NCBI RefSeq assembly: GCF_030817535.1
Contig: NZ_JAUSZL010000002.1
Coordinates: 3,162,001-3,226,000, forward strand
DNA length: 64,000 nt
Reading direction: 5' to 3'
Origin: Streptomyces sp. V3I8
GTDB lineage: Bacteria; Actinomycetota; Actinomycetes; Streptomycetales; Streptomycetaceae
Shown in pieces: positions 17,152-25,005 of this stretch. Position numbers and translations under genes: made by a program. The notes under the pieces were generated by a model. The model was not told the DNA's origin. It did not search any database and saw only the letters and a program-made list of their open reading frames with translations. Every line of letters starts with the position of its first letter. Position 1 is the stretch's first letter.

Positions 17152-17679
17152 TCAGGCGCGGAGCTCGCCCTCCAGCAGTCCCATCGTGAACATGTCGTAC
17201 CACCGGCCGTCCCGGCGGAACTCCTGGCGCAGCCGGCCCTCGTCGACGAAGCCGATCTTCCGGTAGACGTGGTGGGCGGCGTGGTTCTCGGCGACGACGG
17301 TCAGCGCGATCTTGTGCAGGCGCATCTTCTCGAAGCCGTAGCGGCAGACCGTCCGCATCGCGTCGGTGGCGTGGCCGCGCCCCCAGTACTCCTTCTCCCC
17401 GAGGTAGATGTCCAGTTCGGCGCGGCCGGTCTCCGGCTCGGCGTCGCGCAGGCGGACCAGGCCGATGAGCTTCGCGTCGGCGAGCACCTCGATGCCGAAC
17501 AGCACGTCGCCGTACGCGTTGCGCGGCCGTTCCTCCAGCCGCTTGCGCACCTGGGCCAGCGGCTGGGCGTACCCGTCGCTCATCCAGCGCATCACCTCGG
17601 GGTCGTGGTTCCAGCGCCACAGCGCCTCCGCCTCCGACGGCTCCATCGCCCGCAGCCCCACCGTGTCTCCGAGCACCAT
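17152..17679 (-). CDS. GNAT acetyltransferase (RimJ/RimL type)
   Basis: A 175-residue protein from ATG 17679 with GGAGG about 12 bases upstream. It follows the RimJ/RimL pattern: MEPSEAEALWRWNHDPEVMR near the N-terminus, DIYLGEKEYWGRGHATDAMR as the acetyl-CoA loop, and HKIALTVVAENHAAHHVYRK then GFVDEG. It probably acetylates an amino group on a small molecule or protein terminus. It lies 45 bases upstream of the DinB gene, so the three genes probably form one operon. Confidence 0.88.
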   Translation of the reverse strand: MVLGDTVGLRAMEPSEAEALWRWNHDPEVMRWMSDGYAQPLAQVRKRLEERPRNAYGDVLFGIEVLADAKLIGLVRLRDAEPETGRAELDIYLGEKEYWGRGHATDAMRTVCRYGFEKMRLHKIALTVVAENHAAHHVYRKIGFVDEGRLRQEFRRDGRWYDMFTMGLLEGELRA

Positions 17680-17798
17680 GCCGGTCCGTCCTCCGTATGC
17701 CTGACGATCAGCGTTCCCGAGCCGCCAGGAGTAGCACGGGCGGTGGCAGCCGTTCAATCGGATTGCGCATCCTGCCGGGCCTCCGGTGGGATGCCCCC

Positions 17799-18218
17799 AT
17801 GGACGGTGCGAAGGACGACGCGGCCGACGACGTGCGGCAGGCGATCGCGGGCGAGCTGCGGCTCATGGACCCGCGGGTGCGTTCCTCGCGGGAGCTCGCC
17901 GGGCGGCTCCTCGACCCGGAGTTCGTGGAGGTCGGCGGATCCGGGCGGCGGTGGACGTACGCGGCCATGCTCGACGGGTTGGCCGGCCATCCGGGCAGTT
18001 CCCCGGACGGTCCCCGCTACGAACCCTCGGACATCTCCGGCGTGCTGCTCGCACCGGGCCTGGTGCACCTGACGTTCGAGACCCTGCTCGACGGGGTCAG
18101 GACCCGGCACAGCTCGATCTGGCGCAGGCGCGACGGGCCCGCGGGCGGCGGTGACGAGGGCGGGGGCTGGCGGATGTACTACCACCAGGCCACCCGTGTG
18201 CCGCCCGGGGCGGAGTGA
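17799..18218 (+). CDS. NTF2-like / DUF4440 protein
   Basis: A 139-residue protein starting at ATG 17799 (MDGAKDDAADD). The N-terminal helix AIAGELRLMDPRVRSSRELA and the following RLLDPEFVEVGGSGRRW, then LVHLTFETLLDG and SSIWRRRDG, match the cone-shaped DUF4440 fold. There is no signal peptide. It is divergent from the GNAT gene and convergent with bldKE. The function is unknown. Confidence 0.8.
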   Translation: MDGAKDDAADDVRQAIAGELRLMDPRVRSSRELAGRLLDPEFVEVGGSGRRWTYAAMLDGLAGHPGSSPDGPRYEPSDISGVLLAPGLVHLTFETLLDGVRTRHSSIWRRRDGPAGGGDEGGGWRMYYHQATRVPPGAE

Positions 18219-18225
18219 GACCACC

Positions 18226-18250
18226 CCGGTCCCGGTCCGGCCGGGACCGG
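18226..18250. terminator. hairpin between DUF4440 gene and bldK operon
   Basis: A perfect 10-bp stem (18226-18235 with 18241-18250) and a 5-base loop between convergent genes; a second GC-rich fold follows up to about 18300. Confidence 0.65.
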
Positions 18251-18314
18251 CCCGGCCCCCGGCGGGGGTCCCGGCCCCGGCGGCCGCGGCCGGAGTCGGG
18301 TCTTCGCGGAGGCG

Positions 18315-19445
18315 TCAGCCCTTCACGGGAGGTGTCGCCGGTGCGTCCTCCAGTGCCCGCAGCGCCGGGTCCAGCACGATGTCCTCGGCCCGGGCCTCGG
18401 TCGTCGGCTCCTCCGGGAAGTGGCAGGCCGTCAGGTGGCCGGCGAGGCTGCCGGAGAGCTGCACCAGCGGGGGTTCCTCGGTCGCGCACTTGTCCTGCGC
18501 CTTCCAGCAGCGCGTACGGAAGCGGCAGCCGGACGGCGGGTGGATCGGCGAGGGGACGTCACCGGAGAGCCGGATCCGCTCCCGTTCGTGGACCTCGCCG
18601 TCGAGCGCGACCTCGGGGACGGCCGACAGCAGGGCGTGGGTGTACGGGTGACGCGGCCGGTTGTAGATGGAGTCGCGGTCGCCGACCTCCACCACCTTGC
18701 CGAGGTACATCACCGCGACGCGCTGCGTGAAGTGCCGCACGATCGCCAGGTCGTGGGCGATGAAGAGGAAGGCGATGCCCATCTCCTCCTGGACCTTCTG
18801 CAGCAGGTTGACGACCTGCGCCTGGATCGACACGTCGAGGGCCGAGACCGGCTCGTCGGCGACGATCAGCTTCGGGTTCAGGGCGAGGGCCCGGGCGACG
18901 CCGATGCGCTGGCGCTGGCCGCCGGAGAACTCGTGCGGGAAGCGGTTGTAGTGCTCGGGGTTGAGACCGACCAGCTCCAACAGCTCACGGACGCGCTTCT
19001 CGACACCGCCGGCCGGCTTGATCCCGTTGACCTCCATCGGCGACTTGACGATGGTGCCGACGGTCTGCCGCGGGTTCAGCGAGGAGTACGGGTCCTGGAA
19101 GATCATCTGGATCTCGGACCGCACGGGCGCCAGTTGGCGGCGCGAGGCGTGCGAGATGTCCTGGCCCGCGTAGGTGATCTTGCCGGCCGTCGGCTCCAGG
19201 AGCCGGGTGATGAGCCGGCCGGTCGTCGACTTGCCGCAGCCGGACTCGCCGACCAGTCCGACGCTCTCGCCGACGCCGACGGTCAGGTCGACCCCGTCGA
19301 CGGCCTGCACGGCTCCGACCTTGCGTTTGATCGGGAAGCCGCCGTAGATCGGAAAGTGCTTCGTCAGACCCTCGACGGAGAGCAGCGTCTCCTTGGTCGA
19401 CTCGGCGGGACCCTGCTGAACGGGGAGGGTGAGGTTGTCGCTCAT
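18315..19445 (-). CDS. bldKE: BldK oligopeptide transporter ATPase (OppF type)
   Basis: A 376-residue ATPase. Motifs are Walker [23 protein letters not shown], signature FSGGQRQR and Walker [13 protein letters not shown]. The C-terminal [14 protein letters not shown] and TACHF form the oligo_HPY Cys set. The bldK identification rests on the operon order permease, lipoprotein, permease, ATPase, ATPase and on neighbours (typA, a second opp operon, mshB) as recalled for S. coelicolor SCO5112-5116. BldK imports the extracellular signal needed for aerial growth. Confidence 0.85.
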   Translation of the reverse strand: MSDNLTLPVQQGPAESTKETLLSVEGLTKHFPIYGGFPIKRKVGAVQAVDGVDLTVGVGESVGLVGESGCGKSTTGRLITRLLEPTAGKITYAGQDISHASRRQLAPVRSEIQMIFQDPYSSLNPRQTVGTIVKSPMEVNGIKPAGGVEKRVRELLELVGLNPEHYNRFPHEFSGGQRQRIGVARALALNPKLIVADEPVSALDVSIQAQVVNLLQKVQEEMGIAFLFIAHDLAIVRHFTQRVAVMYLGKVVEVGDRDSIYNRPRHPYTHALLSAVPEVALDGEVHERERIRLSGDVPSPIHPPSGCRFRTRCWKAQDKCATEEPPLVQLSGSLAGHLTACHFPEEPTTEARAEDIVLDPALRALEDAPATPPVKG

Positions 19446-19458
19446 GTCTCGGTTCTCC

Positions 19459-20520
19459 CTATCGCAGCCGGGGCTGGATCTGGTCGATGAAGATGGTCTG
19501 CTTCTGCTCGGCGGTGAGGTGGCACGCGGCGTCGCGGCCCTCGCCCAGCGAAGGACGCTCGTCGCTGCACCGGTTGCCCGGCACCTGGTCCTTGAAGGCG
19601 CAGCGCGGGTGGAAGGGGCAGCCCGGGGGCGGGTTGAGCAGCGAGGGCGGCGAGCCGGGGATGGGCGTGAGCATCTCGTGGATGTCGCCGTCCAGGCGCG
19701 GCATGGAGCTGAGCAGACCCCAGGTGTACGGGTGCTTGGGCTCGCGCAGCACCTCGCGGACGCTGCCGCGCTCCACGGCCCGGCCCGCGTACATCACGAG
19801 CAGGTCGTCGGCCATGTTCGAGATGACGCCGAGGTCGTGGGTGATGAAGATGATCGCGGTGCCGAACTCCTGCTGGAGGTCCTTCAGGAGGTCGAGGATC
19901 TGCGCCTGCACGGTCACGTCGAGCGCGGTGGTCGGCTCGTCGGCGATCAGCAGGTCGGGGTCGCACATCAGCGCCATGGCGATCATCGCGCGCTGGCGCA
20001 TACCGCCGGAGAAGTGGTGCGGGTAGTCGTCGAAGCGTACCTTGGGCTGCGGGATGCCGACCTTGTCGAGCATCTGGACGGCCCGCTCCTTCGCCTCCTT
20101 CTTGGAGGCGCCGGTGTGCTTCATGTACGGCTCGGACAGCTGCCGGCCCACGGTGTAGTACGGCGACAGGGCCGTCAGCGGGTCCTGGAAGATCATCGCC
20201 ATCTTGTTGCCGCGGAGCTTCTCCAGCTCCTTCTCGTGGGCGGTGACGAGCTCCTTGCCGTCGAGGACGATCTCGCCCTCGACGGTCGTGCTGAGCGGGT
20301 TGTGCAGTCCGAGGATCGTCAGGTTGGTGACGGACTTGCCGGAGCCGGACTCGCCCACGATGCCCAGGGTCCTGCCGCGCTCGACGTCGAAGGAGAGGCC
20401 GTCGACCGCCTTGACGATGCCGTCCTCGGTGGAGAACTGCACCTTCAGATCGCGGACCGAGAGGAAGCTCTCCGGCCCGGTCGGAGCCGGGGAGCCCTCG
20501 GTCTTGGTCAGTGTGGTCAC
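19459..20520 (-). CDS. bldKD: BldK oligopeptide transporter ATPase (OppD type)
   Basis: A 353-residue ATPase with Walker A GESGSGKS near residue 55, [17 protein letters not shown], signature FSGGMRQR and Walker [13 protein letters not shown]. The C-terminus has [18 protein letters not shown] and DAACHL. It lies 13 bases upstream of the second ATPase and 15 bases downstream of the permease. It acts with the OppF-type partner on the cytoplasmic face. Confidence 0.86.
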   Translation of the reverse strand: MTTLTKTEGSPAPTGPESFLSVRDLKVQFSTEDGIVKAVDGLSFDVERGRTLGIVGESGSGKSVTNLTILGLHNPLSTTVEGEIVLDGKELVTAHEKELEKLRGNKMAMIFQDPLTALSPYYTVGRQLSEPYMKHTGASKKEAKERAVQMLDKVGIPQPKVRFDDYPHHFSGGMRQRAMIAMALMCDPDLLIADEPTTALDVTVQAQILDLLKDLQQEFGTAIIFITHDLGVISNMADDLLVMYAGRAVERGSVREVLREPKHPYTWGLLSSMPRLDGDIHEMLTPIPGSPPSLLNPPPGCPFHPRCAFKDQVPGNRCSDERPSLGEGRDAACHLTAEQKQTIFIDQIQPRLR

Positions 20521-20535
20521 GGTGGTTCGTTCTTC

Positions 20536-21513
20536 CTAGGAGAGCCGGACGCGCGGATCGACGTACGCGTAGACGATGTCGACGAGGATGTTCAGGATCA
20601 GGATGAAGAAGGCCCCGAACAGCATGACGCCCATCGTCAGCGGGAGGTCCTTGTTGACCGCGCCGTCCACGGCGAGGCGTCCGATGCCCTGGAGGGAGAA
20701 GGTCAGTTCGGTGACCACACCACCGCCGAGCAGGGCGCTGATGTCGATGCCGAGGACCGTGACGATCGGGATGAGGGAGCCGCGCCAGGCGTAGCGGAAG
20801 AAGACGTACTTCTTCGACATGCCCTTGGCGCGGGCGGTCCGCACGTGCTCCTCCTGCAGCTGCTCGATCATGGAGGCGCGCGCCATACGCGTGTACTGCG
20901 CGGTGAAGATGGTGGCCATCACGATCATGGGCAGGGACAGTCCGACGAGCCAGCCGACCGGGTCCTCGGTGAACGGCACGTACTTGGGGTCCTCCATCCA
21001 GCCCGTGCTGTAGACGAAGATCGTCAGCACGATCGGTCCGAGGAAGTAGATCTGGAACGAGCTGAGCACCATCGAGGCGCCCGTCGCGACCTTGTCCGTC
21101 ACGGAACCGCGCTTGTAGGCCGCGAGCATGCCCGCGCCGAGACCGATGAAGAGGAAGACGACGATGGAGCCGATGGTCAGCGACAGGGTCAGCGGGAAGC
21201 GGTCCATGATCGTGTCCCAGACGTAGTCGCCCGAGTAGAACGACTGTCCGAGGCAGGGGGCCGCGCAGTGGCCGTCGGGGAAGTCACGGCCGACCACGAT
21301 CCCGGACATGAAGTCCCAGAACTGCGTGGCGACGGGCTGGTCGAGCCCGAGTGCGTGGCGGATGTCCTCCAGCCTCGCGGGCGAGCAGTCCTTGCCACAG
21401 GCCAGGGAGGCGTAGTCGGAGGGCGCGGCGACGAACAGGAGGAACGTGGCGGCGCCGATGAGGAACAAGGTCACGACGGCACCGACTGAGCGCCGGAAGA
21501 TGAACTGAAGCAT
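20536..21513 (-). CDS. bldKC: BldK oligopeptide transporter permease (OppB type)
   Basis: A 325-residue permease from ATG 21513 (MLQFIFRRSVGAVVTLFLIG), the usual OppB beginning. A GTG at 21555 would add 14 residues but lies next to a hairpin. Six membrane segments are visible and the EAA loop is ARAKGMSKKYVFFRYAWRGS. The extracellular loop has paired Cys (ACGKDC and HCAAPC). The final residues AYVDPRVRLS are typical of the family. Confidence 0.85.
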   Translation of the reverse strand: MLQFIFRRSVGAVVTLFLIGAATFLLFVAAPSDYASLACGKDCSPARLEDIRHALGLDQPVATQFWDFMSGIVVGRDFPDGHCAAPCLGQSFYSGDYVWDTIMDRFPLTLSLTIGSIVVFLFIGLGAGMLAAYKRGSVTDKVATGASMVLSSFQIYFLGPIVLTIFVYSTGWMEDPKYVPFTEDPVGWLVGLSLPMIVMATIFTAQYTRMARASMIEQLQEEHVRTARAKGMSKKYVFFRYAWRGSLIPIVTVLGIDISALLGGGVVTELTFSLQGIGRLAVDGAVNKDLPLTMGVMLFGAFFILILNILVDIVYAYVDPRVRLS

Positions 21514-21560
21514 GGCGGGGAGGCTGCTCTCTGCGGAGGCGGTGGGCGGTTTCACGGAAC

Positions 21561-21596
21561 CGCGGGAGTGCGCTCCGCCTGGTGCGCACTCCCGCG
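21561..21596 (-). terminator. intercistronic stem-loop after bldKB
   Basis: A 13-bp stem (21561-21573 with 21584-21596) and a 10-base loop between the lipoprotein and the permease gene. It resembles the hairpin in the other opp operon and probably raises binding-protein mRNA over permease mRNA. Confidence 0.6.
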
Positions 21597-21611
21597 ATCA
21601 GCCGTAGAGAG

Positions 21612-23405
21612 TTACGACTTCAGGAACAGGCGGGTGACGTCGATGTAGCTCGACTCGGTGCTGTAGCGGGCACCGCCGATGTTCGAACCGTAGAGCTGGA
21701 ACTGCTTCGTGTACCAGAGCGGGGCGCCCGGGTTGATCTTCTCCAGGATGTAGTGCTGCGCTTCCTTCCAGGTCGCGGCGGCCTCGGTCGGCTCCTGGCC
21801 GAGAGCCTTCTTGATCAGCTCCTGGACCTTCGGGTCGTCGATGTGCGAGTAGTTCGGCGCGCCGTCGGCGACCTGGTCACCGTCGTAGATGGGCGTGACG
21901 ACCGTGCCCGGCGACGGCCAGTCCTGGCCCCAGCCCGAGACGTACATGTCGTACGGGTTCTTGAGCTTGCCGATCTGCTCGTAGTAGCTCGCCGAGTCGA
22001 TCTCCTTGGAGACGACGTCGATGCCGACCTTGCTCAGCGCGTCCTCGATGGCGACCTTGCGCTTCTGGCCCTGCTCGGTGTTGCCGTAGGCGAAGACCAG
22101 CTTCTTCTCGGAGGCGGGAACGTCCTTCAGGAGCTCCTTGGCCTTCGCGATGTTGCCGGACGGCGTCTTGAGGCGGCCGTACGGGTCGTACGTGGCCTCG
22201 TAGCCCGGCAGGGTCGGGGCGAACAGGTTCGGGGCCACGTCGCCGCCGTAGGCGCCGCCCTCACCGGCGATCAGGGACTTGGAGTTGATCGCGTAGGTGA
22301 CGGCGTCACGGACCGTCTTGTTCTTGACGCGGTCCAGGTTGAAGGTGAGCGTCATGACGTAGGGCTGGTAGCCCTTGATCGTGCGCTTGTTCACCTCGGG
22401 CGTGCTGATGACGTCCTGGATCTGGGTGGCGTCGACGCCGCCGGTGAACTGGATGGCGCTCTTGGCCGCGCCCTGGTCCGCGATCAGACGCTTGGTCTGG
22501 GTCGACTCGGTGACACCGAAGTCGAAGTTGAAGCCGTCCACGTACTGGTGGCGCACGGAGTCGGTCTTCGGGTCCCACTTCTCGTTCTTGACGAGCTTGA
22601 GGGTCTTGCCGACCTTGTACTCGGCGATCTTGTACGGTCCGGTCGAGACCGGGGCCTTGTCGTACTTCGCCTTCGTGTCGGTCTTCTCCGTGACGACGGA
22701 GTAGCCCGGCATGGCGAGCGTCTGCGGCAGGTCGGGGCGCGCGGTGTCGAAGTGGAAGACGACCGTCTTCGCGTCCGGGGTCTCCAGGACCGAGTCCGGC
22801 AGGTGCTTCTTGCCGAAGCCGCCGTCCGGGAGGGCCTCGCGGTACTTGGCACCGCTCAGCCAGGTCTGCAGGTAGGTCGGGCCGTCGAAGATGAACTCGG
22901 CGTACAGGCGCTCCACCGAGTGCCGGATGTCGGCCGAGGTGATGGCGTTGCCGTTCTCGTCCTCGATCCCGTCCTTCAGCGTGAAGGTCCAGGTCTTGCC
23001 GCCCTCGGAGGACTTGCCGGAGTCGGTGGCGAGGTCGCCGACGACCGAGACGTTGCCCTTGCCGTCCTCCTCGAAGTTGGTCAGGCCGCGGAAGAGCAGG
23101 TTGGCGACCTGGCCGGCGTCGGAGACGTAGATCTGGCCCGGGTCCAGGTGCGAGAGGCCCGCCTCCTGGTAGACCTGGATGGTGCCGCCGCTCTTGGCGC
23201 CGGTGACCTCCTCGGCGGGACCGGTCGACGCGGCGGCGTCGGCGTAGGTGACCGCCTTCGACTGCGTCGAGGCTTCCTTCTGGTCCTTCTTCGAGTCCTT
23301 GCCGGAGTTGCTGCCCTTGTTCTCGGAGCATCCGGTGAGCGCGAGGGATCCGGCCGCGACGGCGACCACTATGGCGCGGGCTCTGCGCGAGGTGAGCGAC
23401 TTCAT
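21612..23405 (-). CDS. bldKB: BldK peptide-binding lipoprotein
   Basis: A 597-residue SBP_bac_5 protein. ATG 23405 (MKSLTSRRARA) gives a twin-Arg-like, hydrophobic signal peptide ending in the lipobox LALTGC. A Ser/Lys/Asp linker of about 30 residues follows. Conserved stretches include LSHLDPGQIYV, WTFTLKDGIEDENGNAITSA and GPYKIAEYKVGKTLKL. It would bind the BldK signal outside the cell. No strong ribosome binding site is seen, and a start at an upstream ATG is possible. Confidence 0.85.
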   Translation of the reverse strand: MKSLTSRRARAIVVAVAAGSLALTGCSENKGSNSGKDSKKDQKEASTQSKAVTYADAAASTGPAEEVTGAKSGGTIQVYQEAGLSHLDPGQIYVSDAGQVANLLFRGLTNFEEDGKGNVSVVGDLATDSGKSSEGGKTWTFTLKDGIEDENGNAITSADIRHSVERLYAEFIFDGPTYLQTWLSGAKYREALPDGGFGKKHLPDSVLETPDAKTVVFHFDTARPDLPQTLAMPGYSVVTEKTDTKAKYDKAPVSTGPYKIAEYKVGKTLKLVKNEKWDPKTDSVRHQYVDGFNFDFGVTESTQTKRLIADQGAAKSAIQFTGGVDATQIQDVISTPEVNKRTIKGYQPYVMTLTFNLDRVKNKTVRDAVTYAINSKSLIAGEGGAYGGDVAPNLFAPTLPGYEATYDPYGRLKTPSGNIAKAKELLKDVPASEKKLVFAYGNTEQGQKRKVAIEDALSKVGIDVVSKEIDSASYYEQIGKLKNPYDMYVSGWGQDWPSPGTVVTPIYDGDQVADGAPNYSHIDDPKVQELIKKALGQEPTEAAATWKEAQHYILEKINPGAPLWYTKQFQLYGSNIGGARYSTESSYIDVTRLFLKS

Positions 23406-23507
23406 ATCGGTGTAAGCACCTACCTGTCGGTTGTTATCCATGAGTACTGCCTGACGCGGCTGGTAGGCCGACGCGGGGGCGGCAGTCACCCCCCACCAAT
23501 GGACGGT

Positions 23508-24557
23508 TCAGCGCCCGGACTTGGGGTCGAAAGCATCCCGTACGGAGTCTCCGAGGAGGTTGAAGCACAGGATGAAGATCACCAACGCCACGCCCGGGAA
23601 GAACATGAAGGCCGGGTCCTGCTCCGCGTACTGGGCGCCGGCGGCGAACAGACGCCCCCAGTCGGGGGTCGGCTCGACGAAGCCGACTCCGGCGAAGGAG
23701 AGGAAGGCGATGGTGAGGATGGTGCTGGGCAGCTGGTACGTGAACTGCACCAGGATCGGCGAGACCACGTTCGGCAGGATCTCCTTGCGGACGATCCGCC
23801 AGGGCGAGGCCCCGGACACCTTGGCCGCCTCCACGAACTCCCGTTCGCGCAGGGACAGGACGGTGGAGCGGACGAGCCGCGCCATACCCATCCAGCCCAG
23901 CACCCACAGCACGATCAGGATGGCCACCGCCCGGAAGTACGTGGGGGTCTCCTCCTGGGGGTCCACAAAGAACGCTGTGACGACGGGCATGAAGGCGATG
24001 AAGAACAGCTGCTGCGGGAACGAGAGGAAGAAGTCGGTGACGCGGCCGATCCAGTAGTCGGTGCGTCCGCCGAAGTAGCCGCCGACGAGACCGATGAGGA
24101 CACCGCTGAGCATCACCAGGACGGTCACACCGAGCGCCATGAACAGCGAGGTGCGCATGCCGTACATCAGCATGGCGAACAGGTCGCGGCCGTACTGCGG
24201 CTCGACGCCGAACCAGTGCTCGCCCGAGACGCCGCCGAGGTAGCCGAGCGGCAGCCCGAACTCGTCGAGGACGGGAGAGGCGTCGGCGTAGGTGGGGTCC
24301 TGGCCGTACAGCGTGTACGGGTCGGTGCCGCTGATGGCCGTCAGTACCGGTGCGAGGAGCGCGACCGCGAAGAAGAAAATCACTACCGCGGCGCAGAACA
24401 TGCCAGTACGGTCACGCTTGAAGCGCTGCCACATCAACTGCCCGGGAGAGCGGCCCTCGAGCTTCTTCACACCCTTGACGGGCGTGCCGTTCGGCTCGAG
24501 TTCGGGGTCCAAGGCAATTGACGGCCCGGAGCCCTCGGCCTTGGTTGGACTGGTCAT
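23508..24557 (-). CDS. bldKA: BldK oligopeptide transporter permease (OppC type)
   Basis: A 349-residue permease, first gene of the operon; GGGGGAAG lies 7 bases before the ATG. Residues 1-45 form a cytoplasmic N-terminus, then MFCAAVVIFFFAVALLAPVL begins the membrane domain, with about five more helices. The EAA loop is AAKVSGASPWRIVRKEILPN near residue 245. The end NLLGDSVRDAFDPKSGR is typical of DppC/OppC. The 448-base leader upstream is unusually AT-rich in its middle. Confidence 0.87.
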   Translation of the reverse strand: MTSPTKAEGSGPSIALDPELEPNGTPVKGVKKLEGRSPGQLMWQRFKRDRTGMFCAAVVIFFFAVALLAPVLTAISGTDPYTLYGQDPTYADASPVLDEFGLPLGYLGGVSGEHWFGVEPQYGRDLFAMLMYGMRTSLFMALGVTVLVMLSGVLIGLVGGYFGGRTDYWIGRVTDFFLSFPQQLFFIAFMPVVTAFFVDPQEETPTYFRAVAILIVLWVLGWMGMARLVRSTVLSLREREFVEAAKVSGASPWRIVRKEILPNVVSPILVQFTYQLPSTILTIAFLSFAGVGFVEPTPDWGRLFAAGAQYAEQDPAFMFFPGVALVIFILCFNLLGDSVRDAFDPKSGR

Positions 24558-24670
24558 CTTTGTTCTTCCCCCGGGGGATGGAGAGTTGAGCGCAGCACAG
24601 ATACCGGCAGGTTCTGTGGTTTCAGGGAACTTTCAGCGAGTTGGTCAACGCGCGTCAAGGGCGGAAGGCA

Positions 24671-24708
24671 TAGGGATCTCCCTACCGCCGAAATTTTGGG
24701 CAAAAATT
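24671..24708 (-). promoter_or_regulatory. two palindromes in bldKA leader
   Basis: TAGGGATCTCCCTA (24671-24684) has 6-bp arms, and AAATTTTGGGCAAAAATT (24691-24708) is an AT-rich imperfect palindrome. They lie 114-151 bases before the bldKA ATG. Binding of a developmental regulator is possible; none is identified. Confidence 0.45.
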
Positions 24709-24963
24709 GCAGAGAATGACACCTACGCGCGCTTGACAGGTGAGACGCATCCCCGTCAAAACGGTCATTTGTGTAGGTAATTTCGTTTACGTGTCCGAAA
24801 CTTGATTGGGCATTGCCCGATATGCGAACGCCGCCGCTTCGTTGCCACCGTTGTCCGAACTGAACCGTTTTCACCGTACGCGCATACGCCGAAGGCCCGG
24901 CTCCCACCGTGCGGGGAACCGGGCACTTCGGTCGGTCGGCGGGAGAGCCCCGCAGGAGGCCCT

Positions 24964-24995
24964 CACGGCCCCCGGAGCGAGCTCCGGGGGCCGTG
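24964..24995 (-). terminator. typA terminator hairpin
   Basis: A near-perfect 15-bp GC stem (24964-24978 with 24981-24995) a few bases after the typA stop; the tight centre probably opens to a 4-base loop. Confidence 0.8.
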
Positions 24996-25005
24996 GAGGT
25001 CCGGG

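Larger units (their letters stand above)
24558..25005. other. bldK promoter/leader region
   Basis: These 448 bases hold the typA terminator (24964-24995) and the bldKA upstream region. The middle (about 24605-24800) is much richer in A and T than the surrounding genes. No gene is convincing here; a minus-strand frame at 24554-24907 has poor codon bias. Confidence 0.7.

Noticed and set aside
21582..24521. Very long plus-strand open frame across the bldK genes (and similar long frames opposite other genes, e.g. 552-2099, 24802-26937, 13500-15512).
   Set aside because: They mirror the third-position GC bias of real genes on the other strand, show no domain motifs and have no ribosome binding sites.
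24731..24770. BldD-type operator (TNAC...GTNA) in the bldKA leader.
   Set aside because: Half-sites TCAC and GTCA are present but separated by only 2 bases, not the 5 or so expected.
24554..24907. Small minus-strand gene in the bldK leader.
   Set aside because: It overlaps the bldKA start, is AT-rich, and has no codon bias or start signal.
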